Assembly: GCF_921293095.1 (NCBI RefSeq)
Contig: NW_025791658.1
Location: 6,448,001 to 6,512,000, forward strand
Length of the DNA: 64,000 bases
Origin: Ischnura elegans
Lineage: Eukaryota; Arthropoda; Insecta; Odonata; Coenagrionidae
Reading direction: 5' to 3'
Part shown: positions 12,229-22,234 of the stretch, piece by piece
Position numbering within the stretch: position 1 is the stretch's first letter
Layout: each line of letters opens with the position of its first letter
Notes under the pieces: generated by a model
Database searches by the model: none
The model's input: only the letters and a program-made list of their open reading frames with translations
Told to the model about the DNA's origin: nothing
Made by a program: the position numbers and the translations under genes

Positions 12229-12366
12229 CTTGGATAAATTTCTCGACGAACATTTTCTCAGTTCTGCATCCGATTCAAAACAAATCCTTTTATAATCACT
12301 TAATTCCATGAGCTTTTTCAAACATAGTGGACAAATGGTGGCAGGCAGGCCATCTCCCAAGGCAAC
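12229..12366 (-). CDS. Gene A exon 2, second half of ZAD domain
   Basis: This is a 138-bp, phase-0 exon of 46 residues, bounded by acceptor tctcag and donor gtgagt. The product VALGDGLPATICPLCLKKL... contains the second CxxC pair of a ZAD domain (ICPLC). It is followed by the usual helical stretch (LMELSDYKRICFES). The splice to exon 1 joins phase 0 to phase 0 and gives a continuous ZAD of normal size. Confidence 0.9.
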
Positions 12367-12493
12367 CTGAGATATTAATGAAGACGCTATGCCTCAGCAT
12401 ATTTCCCAATAATATTGGAAACGATGTCCATAACACAGAATAAATTGAGAAGTTACGTTAAGAAAATCGATAAAAAGGAAATTTGCCACTTAC

Positions 12494-12661
12494 TTGTAAA
12501 CCGACTAAATCATGTAGACCATCCTTCACAGTGATTTCGCATGTTACATTCGAAGTGAATATGTTGTAATAACTATCATTATTCTTCATACAAAGTCTGC
12601 ACAGAGTAGCCTCTGAATTACTTCCTGACGAATCCGAGAGAATCACGGTGGTACGACTCAT
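12494..12661 (-). CDS. Gene A exon 1: start of a ZAD zinc-finger protein
   Basis: The exon encodes the first 56 residues, starting MSRTTVILSDSSGS and containing the first ZAD CxxC pair in LCRLCMKNN (residues about 21-24). It ends at a consensus gtaagt donor. The ZAD (zinc-finger associated domain) binds one zinc through four cysteines and mediates dimerisation of insect C2H2 transcription factors; the second cysteine pair is in exon 2. The first 100 residues plus the three linker exons form the usual N-terminal part of such a protein, and the finger exon is outside the window to the left. The start is the only in-frame ATG before the CRLC motif. The Ty3/gypsy nest begins about 1.2 kb upstream. 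By family the protein is a nuclear DNA-binding regulator; its target is unknown. Confidence 0.9.
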
Positions 12662-13860
12662 GCTTCAATTTCCGAAACTCATTTAATCTTCAAATCAGTT
12701 CGTTGGACAATGAAAACGTCAACGCTGCACTGACAGAGTTCTCAAAACCTTACCACGAAACTAAATTCACTTATTTGATGCATGAAAATGAAATAAATTT
12801 GGTATACTCCCGATAAAAGACAACATGTGCTAGCAATTAACAATCACCTCGAAGACATCAGCAGAATGTTTATCCGTAGTTCTACTGTTTATCTAAGATC
12901 GGGTGATGAGAGCAGAGTTTGGTTTAGATTAAATGTTAGCTAGTTGGGGTTCTCACCGCCAGAGGCACAGGTATATAGCAGGCTTTTTATACGAGTTCAA
13001 ATATTAGCAACAAAAATACCTCTCATTCGATGACGTGAAAAATCTAAACATTTTCTTGAATTTATATTATTTTTGATTTGCTGATGGCATTAAAACGATT
13101 TATATAAAGGCTTGATGATGCGGTTGGAAACAGAATTTTCGCGCACTTTGGATGCTAACAATAAGCATTAACGGTCTTGCTGTGACTATATATAAGAATT
13201 GAACTTACCTTAATGTGTACTGCCAAAAAAGGTTTATATATACTATACTACAAAAAATACATGTACTAATTTTCATGTAATGAAGGCTAATAATATTTAA
13301 GTTATCATCGCGAATGTAAAATTCTTCCATTTTTCGTCATTTGGGTGAACTGCAGTAGCAAAAAGGTAGTTAATTGTCAATGAAGTCGCAAGAAGTCTCA
13401 AGTAGAGTGGCAAAGTTGGGACGAATAATTAAATTATAAAATACACGTACCTACTAAGGCGAAAGTACTAATATAATCCGTTACGAGCATCATATGAAAA
13501 ACATTAGATTCTGGAATAAAAGCGGTATCATGATGATGACATGATTGAAAAATGAAAACACAATTGATTTTTAATAAATGTTATATAAAAATTACAATTT
13601 AAATACCATCATATACGATGAAAAATACAGATTATATTTCATATTCCAAAGAGAAAAACACGGTTGCTATAAAGAATCATGAATGTAAATATTTTATGTT
13701 CCCATGTAGAATGGTATGAAAAACATCAAAAGAAAGGTTTTCGATATTCATCCGGAATATTCCTAAAAAATCTGTTAAAGCAGCTCGGAGAAACGTATAT
13801 GCTATGAAAGCAATGCGGAACTGCCATCTACCTGCTTTGCAGCAACCGATTTCTAGGTTG
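12662..13860. other. Upstream region of gene A, no gene seen
   Basis: About 1.2 kb of AT-rich sequence between the gene A start and the gypsy insertion. The promoter of gene A should lie here, but I see no motif strong enough to call, and no repeat structure. Confidence 0.5.
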
Positions 13861-13865
13861 CTGTC

Positions 13866-13931
13866 TGTTGTGTTCAGACATGGTCACATGGTACTTAATA
13901 ACTGTTTATTAACCAATGTTACTTTACACTC
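13866..13931 (-). repeat. Partial outer LTR of gypsy element 1
   Basis: This is the first 66 bp of the LTR as read on the plus strand (TGTTGTGTTCAGACATGG...). It is directly preceded by the target duplication ctgtc and then joins a leader/gag-start segment (13932-14046) that also occurs at 33174-33288. Confidence 0.85.
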
Positions 13932-14813
13932 GTAACATAAGTTGACCATGACACTTCAGATTCATTAAAAGGCTTAATGTTGATGGAAAACTTTTGATTA
14001 GCCATTACAGTTAATGAATCGTTGTGTATCCCATCCTCGTCGCCACTGTTGTGTTCAGACATGGTCACATGGTACCAGGGCTGGGCAGTATTTCAAATAC
14101 AAGTATTTTAAAATACGTATTTGAAATACATTTGTATTTTGTGCTTGGTATTTCAAATACACGGCCTGAATGTATCTTGTATTTTGTATTTCAAATACAA
14201 ATTTTTGGTATTTTACTTTTCTAAAATACAAAATACATTTGTAAAATACTTTTGAAGTAGCTTTGTAACACTATGCATTAAAACATTTACTGAAGTGGCA
14301 TTGAGACTTAGCTCATCCCTAATAATTTGCAAAAGTTGTTTAATGCCTGGTATGGGTACGTTTTAGTGGCTGATGCTGAACTATACGTAAAATTTTGCTT
14401 GCATTTTGACGACTTGGAGCGTAATAATAGCAATGTGTTAATGATGGTATGTTTCACCAGCAATTTTCATTAAAAACATTTTATTTCATCAGGCTCTAGG
14501 GTAAGCTATTCGTGGCCTAGGGGCTACGCAATGTCTAATCCAGATTCAAAATGAAGAATTTTCTCAAAATTAATGAAATTATTTAGGACATTGCGGAAAC
14601 TTCTACCTTGCAAGAAAAAAATCAATCCAAGGAAAGTATATGATTTTCAACCAAGGTTAATCAAAAACTTGACATCACCACCTGATGCTGTTGAATTTTG
14701 AGACTTTTTTGTGTCGAAGAATAAATGCTCTTCAGATGTAAAAGTCCTGTCTAGAAAGTTATTTAAGATTAAAATCTTGGAATGTGGTACCTCTAGCTCA
14801 CAACGACAATGTA

Positions 14814-15359
14814 CAGGGTGTTTCAAAAAGGACTTTACAACTTTGAAAATTCATATAAATTTTATTAAACAAGGTACAGAGCTGGTTTTGGTGTTATTTT
14901 AAAGGAAAAAACCAAGTTTTTTTTACCTTAAACTAAAGATGTTCTATGTGGCTTCCATTGGTTATTCTGCAGACATCCCATCGGTAGTCGATTTCTTCCC
15001 AGACTCTCACTAGCATTTCAGGTGTAACTTGCTCAGCAGCAGCGTAAATTCTTGCTCTAAGTTCAGCTAGAGTGGCTGGCAAAGGAGGTACATACACCAT
15101 ATCTTTTGTGAAACCCCAGAAGAAAAAATCGAGTGGTGTCAGGTCTGGGGAACCATGGGGAGCCATGCAATTGGCGCATCAGGGCCAATCCATTGACCTG
15201 GGAAACGGTCATTTAGAAAATCCCGGACGTCAGTCAGATAGTGTGGTGGTGCGCCATCTCGCATAAAGAAAACATTTCGTTCCCGGTCATCCTCATCAAT
15301 CTGTGGTATTAAAAATTGTTGCAACATTTCAGTTGTAAAGTCCTTTTTGAAACATCCTG
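14814..15359 (-). mobile_element. Internally deleted Tc1/mariner element nested in the hAT
   Basis: The ends are CAGGGTGTTTCAAAAAGGAC and its near-inverse (CAGGATGTTTCAAAAAGGAC), flanked by TA on each side (14812-14813 and 15360-15361). On the minus strand two frames carry mariner-type transposase remnants. One has FMRDGAPPHY (second catalytic Asp) near 15250. The other has SPDLTPLDFFFWG (third catalytic Asp region) near 15130, then the common tail ITNGSHIEHL. A frameshift separates the two frames and the N-terminal half is gone, so the copy is dead. Confidence 0.93.
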
Positions 15360-15434
15360 TATTACGTCTTCAATTTGTCTCCAATCAAAATATAAATTTC
15401 GGAACTCAATAAATGAAATTTCTCGGAGTGGAAA

Positions 15435-15677
15435 TTGGAAGTTGTCAGCTATTTCAATGACAAGAACAAATCGCTGTCGAGTTTACAAAATTATCCGAAT
15501 ATTAAGAAAATGTTCATCAGATATAATGCAAGCCTATGCTCATCTTCACCAGTGGAAAGACTATTCTCACTTGCTGGGTTTATCCATTCCCCTGTGAGGG
15601 GATCTCTATCAGACAAACTTTTTGAAAAACTTGTATTCCTCAAGGGGAATAATTCATTCATAGAGAGCAACATTTGA
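15435..15677 (+). pseudogene. hAT transposase C-terminal (dimerisation) fragment
   Basis: The frame contains SSPVERLFSLAG and continues through LSDKLFEKLVFLKGN, the well-known hAT family C-terminal dimerisation signature, and ends in a stop near 15675. The N-terminal BED finger and most of the RNase H-like core are missing, and a mariner lies just upstream. It is a transposase remnant, not a host gene. Confidence 0.9.
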
Positions 15678-16136
15678 TAATTTTTATATTGAAAAATCTC
15701 AAATTTATATGTGTATGTTATAATTTTTATGTTTATTTATGTGTTAGAAGTTTTTAAAAGATGTCTTAGTTTCCTTACAAGTGTATTTTGTATTTTAAAA
15801 AGTATTTAAAATACTATTTTGTATTTCAAATACTGAAGTCCAAGGTATTTGGTATTTTGCATTTCAAATACATTTTGTGCAGTATTTTGTATTTTGTATT
15901 TCAAATACTCCTCGGCCTGTATTTTGCCCAGCCCTGCATGGTACTTAATAACTGTTCATTAACCAATGTTACTTTACACTCTTACATTTTACATTGCGCA
16001 CCGTACTACTCACTTATTTGCAGTGCTACCAACATAGAGATAGTACACCTCCCTCCTTGCAAAAAAAAGAAAAACATTAATGTCATACCTTCAAACAAAA
16101 TTTGGTTACAAATACCAGCATAAACAAAAATTAAAG

Positions 16137-16628
16137 TCACAAATCAAACACTATCTTGGGTTTCTTCACTCTTTGACTACGTCTGAGTGAAATTTGGGTA
16201 GTCCCACCTTCAGGAGTTTTAGGGGTCACTAGATCACTTTGGGAGCTCTTACATTCAGAATCCATACATGAATCAGCCTGTTTTATTGATGTATCCATGC
16301 ATTCCTTGAAACCACTATCACCAGCTGATGGCTGTGGACTCACAGCCGATTTGAGTAGATGTTCACAACCTAAATCTATAACTCCATCCCCTTTTAGATA
16401 GTTCTCACGATCTGAAACCTGACTTCCACTAGTATGAGCAGTCTTTGAGTCTATTAAGTTCTTCATAGGGGTTCTACCGTCACCTTCCTCTCTGGAGAGG
16501 ATCTGTTTTAAATTCCTAACACAATATACATCTTCACTAGTACTTATTACATACATCTTATTACCAATGGGTTTCACAACCACTCCATTTATCCATTTGT
16601 CCCCTTTTCCATAGTTTAAGATGTTCAC
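16137..16628 (-). mobile_element. gypsy element 1: C-terminal end of pol
   Basis: This minus-strand frame forms the tail of the gypsy polyprotein, after the integrase core. It is basic at its end (SLRRSQRVKKPKIV). It is separated from the rest of pol by the TTAA-flanked insertion at 16633-17537 and is followed by the purine tract and LTR. Fossil part of element 1. Confidence 0.8.
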
Positions 16629-16632
16629 TTAA

Positions 16633-17537
16633 GCCCGTATGACACTTGCCAATTTATTGGCCAATCCATTGGATATTGGATTGTGTACCCACTGACACAC
16701 GCCAATTTCTAGCCCAATCTCAGTTTCACAATATTGGGCACAATTTCTTGGCCAATCTACAATTTAGAACAGGTTCTATTTTCTCGAGGCCAATCTCCAA
16801 TCAGAACTCAGTCTTGTCGACTCCTAGTGGCCAAAACTAGAAGCTCTTTGCAAAACATTTCACCTCGGAATTTTAATATCATATATAAAAACTTTACAAG
16901 CATAGCAACCCATGACATAGCTCAAATAATTAATGTGTACTTTGAGAGAATATAAATTCACAAACATCAACTGTCTAAAGTGGGTAATTCGGAAATAACA
17001 TTTCGGATATTTAATGAATAAAAACGTCGTGTTTCTCCTCGATAGCGTCTATATTTTGTTTATTTTACAATTATTAAACTATTTTTCATGATTTGAGCGC
17101 TAAAGTTTCGGGTGAAAGTCCCAATTGATGACACAATCTCTGTTTATTCGATGAACATATTCCAGCCAAAACGAGCCGCTACGTTATCTTGGCTCACCTA
17201 TGAGATCACCATATTGCCTATCTCTCATCATTCAAGGAACTCACCCGAATGAAATTTCGAGCAATTCGAGAATATCTTAGCAGCCACCCGAAATAGTTAT
17301 TAAATTTACAATTATTATGCCACCTCCCATTCTGTAGCTCATTGGCAATTAACCTGCGTCTTGAGATGCTCTTTTGTCATTTTGTGTTATGTGGCGTTCT
17401 CTAGTGGGGTATTAGAACACTATAACGGCCAATATTGGTGTAAATATTGGTACGTGTCATACGATGCGTAAAGCCCAATATTTTTACCAATATTGGGCCA
17501 ATTTATTGGCCAATAAATTGGCAAGTGTCATACGGGC
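16633..17537. mobile_element. Non-autonomous TIR element flanked by TTAA
   Basis: The ends are GCCCGTATGACACTTGCCAA and its inverse, preceded and followed by TTAA (16629-16632 and 17538-17541). Subterminal sequence is full of short palindromic pieces of the TTGGCCAATAAATTGG type. There is no transposase frame in its 905 bp. A TTAA duplication points to piggyBac-like mobilisation, but a 3-bp TTA duplication of the PIF/Harbinger type cannot be excluded. It interrupts gypsy element 1 pol. Confidence 0.85.
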
Positions 17538-17540
17538 TTA

Positions 17541-19276
17541 AATCACCAGGATGATATACTTTATAAGTACATACATCTGTGTGTTTCTTATTACTCAATA
17601 CCTCAGAGAAACTTTGTTTCAACATAGTTAATTTTGTTCGAAGTTGTCTCCCCACTTGCAATTCTGCAGGTGGTTTCCCAGTGAAACAGTGTGGGGTAGA
17701 ACGATACTTGAGAAGCCATCTCTGCAGCTTCTGATTATTTGACCCTTTATCATTAGTTGCTGCAGTGAGAGCCTTTTTGAAAGTTTGCACCCCTCTTTCA
17801 GCCAATCCATTGGAGGATGGATTATAAGGTGCTGTAAATAAATGACGAATACCATTTTCATGACAAAATTTCTTAAATTCGCTGGAAGTTAGCTGAGGCC
17901 CATTATCAGTGACAATAGTTTTTGGAATGCCCCACCTAGCAATGAGTGTGTGCAGTACATCTATTGTGCTACCTGTTCTTATATTTTTCATCTTAATTAC
18001 TTCAGGCCACTTGGAATGCGCATCAATGACAATTAAATACATACTACCCTGGAAAGGACCTGCAAAATCCAAATGCCATCTTATTCCAGGATATTCTGGC
18101 CATTCCCAGTGATGTTTTTTTGAGTAACTCGGAGAATTTTGCGTGATTTGACAACCTGTGCATGTTTTTGTAATATTCTCTAAGTCTTTTCTAAGCTCAG
18201 GCCACCATACAAAATCTCTTGCCACCGCTTTCATTTTTACTACCCCCATATGCCCCTCATGTAATTCATTCAAAATTTTGCCCTGTAATACTTTTGGAAT
18301 TACAGTTTTTCCATGCATTGTAATACAACCATCTGTTATTGAGTAATTATGCTTATTCCTGGCATAAGGTTTAGTTTCCTCTGAAATGGTCTCAGGCCAT
18401 CCTGAAATAACATAATGGAATATTTTGGACAATACCCTGTCTTTCTTAGTTTCCCTATTAATTTCCTCACAGGTTACAGGACTTAAATCCATTTCCAACA
18501 GATTTACTTTACACATGTCCTCAACATCACAATTAATATCATCCTCCTCATCCATTGCTGGTAACCTCGATGGCCCATCTGCATTGGCGTGTTTGTGTGT
18601 TGGTTTGTATTTCACACTGTAATCATAGTTGGCTAGAAACAATGCCCACCTCTGCAGCCTGTCTGCCGCAATGGTAGAAGCAGCTTTAGCAGGATTAAAC
18701 ATAGAAGCAAGCGGTTTGCTATCTGTTAAAATTGTAAAGTGCCTACCTCTGAGGTAGCGATCATATTTTTTTTATCGCCCATATGATGGCCAAAGCCTCC
18801 TTATGAATGTGGGCATATTTTTTTTCACTGTCACTTAGTAACCTTGATGCAAAAGAGATGGGTTTATCGTCCCCTGATTCAAATACATGCGATAATGTCC
18901 CTGAAATGCCATAACTTGAGGCATCACATGCTAATTCTACATTTAAATTTGGGTTGTAGTGTACTAAAAATTTGTCAGATGCCACCAATTGTTTTGCCTT
19001 CTTAAAAGCCTTATCACATTCATGAGACCAATGCCATTTGGTTCCTTTTTTTAAGAGTTTATACATGGGAGTCAAAACCTCTGCAATTTTAGGCAGAAAT
19101 CTATTGTAGTAGTTAACAAAACCACAAAATGCTTTTACCTATGATACATTCTGTGGTCGAGGACAATCTGTTACTAATTTGATTCTTTTATTTGTTTTGT
19201 GTATCCCCTTGGCATCGATAATGTGTCCACAGTATTCTACAGACTAAGCCATAAAAATACATTTGTTTCTGTTTAT
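17541..19276 (-). mobile_element. gypsy element 1: RNase H and integrase region
   Basis: Minus-strand frames show the end of reverse transcriptase near 19200, RNase H (LACDASSYGISG near 18920, and IHKEALAI) and integrase. The integrase has an HHCC-type zinc region near 18200 and the catalytic core with DFAGPF and TDNGPQ motifs near 17900-18060. It is the left part of element 1 pol, cut off at 19277 by gypsy element 2. Broken fossil. Confidence 0.9.
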
Positions 19277-20316
19277 TGTAACGTTACGTCGTAAAATCTG
19301 GTTGATTTTTCACGTAAGTCCAGACAAGGGAAATACTCCAACCGTCGGTCACATGCTGGATCAGCGAAAGACTCCACAAACAAGAAAAACAGCTCACAAG
19401 AAAAAGGTAGCCAAAAATAATTTACGAGTTATTACCGTACGATATCTATTCAAAGTAGAGTATTCAAAAAATCAGAAGTATTACAGAAAACAATGATAGT
19501 AATTCATGATCCCAAGAAAACATTACCAGCTAAATACCAGCAGAATAATTGCTCAAAATTTGCCATGTCTCACTAGACATGTGTCTCCCAGCAGGTCACG
19601 ATCAAAAGAGGGCTTGCCTATGCAAAGCGAGACAGCATTTGAGGGGAGGGCTTCTTCCAGGGAGTGGAGGGGTAGCCAGGCGAATTCAACAACCGCCCAC
19701 TGATGCGTCACTGCCCCTGCAGAAACGGCCGCTCCACCAAAACACCATTCCCTGGTTTTGAGACAACAGCCAGCACCCAGAATTTTCCCCTCAACTTCTG
19801 GGTTGGAGACGTCAGAGGAATCAGAGGGATAGTTCATTGGAACACATGGAGGGGAAGGAGATACTGGGGTGAGGTGTTGGAGGGAGAGAGAATTGTGATA
19901 GGACAATGGTAAAACTTCTCACTCCAAGTGCAATACTAAGGCCTTAGCACCGATTTCCCCTTGCTTGCCAAGGAGAAGTATTTCTCCGCAGTAGTCCTAT
20001 ATAAGTCTTGCATTGCAGGTAGGCTGGTTCGGGGCTGGTTCGGAGGCTGTTTCGGAGGCTGTTTCAGAGGCTGTTTCCAGAGGCAGGGTTTTCAGAGACA
20101 GGATTTTCCAGAGACAGGATTTTGCGAGACAGGACACTTTGCTACAGGGCCCCTTTGCGCGAAAAATCCTTTGCGCGAAAAAACCTTAGCGCGAAAAGTT
20201 CTTGGCGGGAGAAGTTCTGCGGATAAGTTCGGAGGAAGTTCGAGGAAGTTCGAGGAATTTCTGGGGGGGGGGGTACCAGAAATTTTTTGGGGGGGGGGAC
20301 ACTAAAAAATGCCACA
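19277..20316 (-). repeat. 3' LTR of gypsy element 2
   Basis: This is a 1040-bp LTR matching 26690-27735 almost throughout. It contains runs of G of variable length near 20265-20298 and repeated 'gaggctgtttc' and 'ttgcgcgaaaaa' motifs near 20035-20200. Several open frames inside it recur in the other LTR and are not genes. Confidence 0.95.
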
Positions 20317-22234
20317 TCCTCTGTGGGAAAATGACCACAAAAATGCTTGAACTTGGGGACCAAGACACGTCCACCAAGAACTGATAATGCCTAGAAAACT
20401 TATCGAGGCATCACAGGTCCACTGGTTTTCACTGGATGAACCCTCACTGTTTAACCCCCATGAATTTCACAAAAACCATTATTCAGTGGTTAGAATTGAA
20501 CTGAATATAAAAAGTTTATTGATTGAGACAATAGTTTTCAAGAAATATCACTCAAAAAACAGTTTTGACAAGAACATACATTTTTATCACTCTGTAAATA
20601 ATAACCTCAGGAGTGATGTTTGGAATTCAACAGAATTCTTAAGTGAGTAACATGGCATAATTACAAGAGTGAGACAAGAAATATTGCTGAATTGATATAG
20701 AGTAGATTATTTAGTATTACATAGCAAGAAAATAAAATTAATAATCAATATGTCATAAAGTGATGCTTGTTTCGGTGTACAGTGAATCAAAATTACAAAT
20801 AATTATCATCAGCGACTAGAAGGAACTGGGAAGATTTTTATTGGTATAACACCAGGATATCTTTACCAAACTAAAATGTTCCTTCTCTCATCAGAGATAT
20901 TTTGTGGTTTTTAAAACCAAGTAAGGCAATACAATAACCAACCACTTAGTAAATGGGCAAGATTGGGTTGGTAAAGCAGTTGGGTTCATGAGAACCCTGG
21001 GTTGTCCCATTAGTTGGGTTCAACCACCTTATCAAAAATCAACGATTGACAAAAATGGGTTTTAACTTCTACCCAAAATTCATATTGCAACCCAAGAGAA
21101 AGTTAGGGTCGACCAACAAAATATATATCCCAATTTATATAAACAATAAATACAAGGTTATTCAAATATACGGTTATTCACTAAATAATTATTAGTTATC
21201 AAAATAGCAGCAAAAATATTCAGCATAATATGTGTCTCACTTAATTAATATACATTGGCATTAGTATTTCTCCCTTTAAACCCTCCATGTTTGTAAATAT
21301 TATCAGTCCATAATTAATTATCAATAAAGAATCCTCCAAAATTCAACAAGATTTACATAAATGACAATAGATTGCACTAATTTCCTCGATTTTCCAATAA
21401 TTATTAACAATTTACAAGGCATATGGTATTCATGTCAGCTATTGATCAAGTACTGACTAAATTTAATCAAGATGTGTATATATATCTCTCAGTATTAATT
21501 AAACAATTCAAAAAAGAATCATAGGCGATGCTAACAAAATGAGAACTGCAAATTGCATCAACAAAAGAAATCACTCTAAATTTCACTCTTCAATTAACAA
21601 TAGAAATGAGAGCTACATGCTGGTTGCGACAAGATGAAAGTTCATACTTGTCGGGCGATGAAGGTCGCAACTCAACGCCAAAGCCACACTAAAACACAGT
21701 AGGCAGTCTTAAGATCAGCTGATCAATTCAATCACTCAGCCATCGATAGAATATCGAACACTGCAAAATCACGACACTTATCACTGTCCAGAATTGTGAG
21801 AATATCCAAAACGTCTTGGTGGAGGAAAGGTGACACAAAAACACAATTGAATCTTAATAACTGGGGCCACCTCCACAGCTTATCTGGAAACGAGCCATCT
21901 CGGGGATTTATCCCCAAGTTATTCTCCCGTCCTCTCCCTCCAAGCACCCATAATCCTCCACCTTACCCCATCTCACAACCACGGTAGACCGACACTAAAT
22001 AACATGAGTGATTTAAAAGTGAGAATAAGCATGTACAATACAATATTTCAGAACAATTTCAATTACAAGCATAGAAATAGACTTATTATTCATTATTCAA
22101 AACAATATTATTAGGAATCAAGAGAAAGTTAACACCGAAATCAAGCATCAAATAGTATTTGACAAAGCAAACATTAGCATTCATTGAGAAAAAAAAAATA
22201 AAAAAAAAAAAAAATCAATGATATTTCATTCCTT
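20317..22234. other. Non-coding region between pol and 3' LTR of gypsy element 2
   Basis: This 1.9-kb stretch has no frame with recognisable motifs. It includes an A-rich run at about 22190-22215 and a patch rich in TTGGGTT near 20960-21070. An envelope gene would be expected here in some gypsy lineages, but I see none. Confidence 0.6.

Larger units (their letters stand above)
14076..15936 (+). mobile_element. hAT transposon with 8-bp target duplication
   Basis: The ends are CAGGGCTGGGCA and its inverse, and the flanks are an exact 8-bp duplication, catggtac (14068-14075 and 15937-15944). Both are hallmarks of hAT elements. Subterminal regions are rich in copies of TATTTCAAATAC. The 3' part encodes the hAT C-terminal dimerisation domain. 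The 1.86-kb copy lacks most of the transposase and contains a mariner relic at 14814-15359. It interrupts the left LTR of gypsy element 1. Confidence 0.95.
14047..16047 (-). repeat. LTR of gypsy element 1, split by a hAT element
   Basis: The two parts (14047-14075 and 15945-16047) add up to the full 132 bp seen at 33289-33420, with about one difference. A hAT transposon and its 8-bp target duplication separate them. A polypurine tract (GGAGGGAGG on the minus strand) abuts the LTR at 16048. Confidence 0.9.

Noticed and set aside
19506-19912. Several small frames that recur identically at 26919-27325
   Set aside because: They are duplicated because they lie in the two LTRs of gypsy element 2. 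They have no motifs, and opposite-strand frames are equally conserved.
20387-20650. Possible envelope fragment in gypsy element 2
   Set aside because: The frame is on the opposite strand to the element, with no signal peptide, membrane segment or fusion-type motif.
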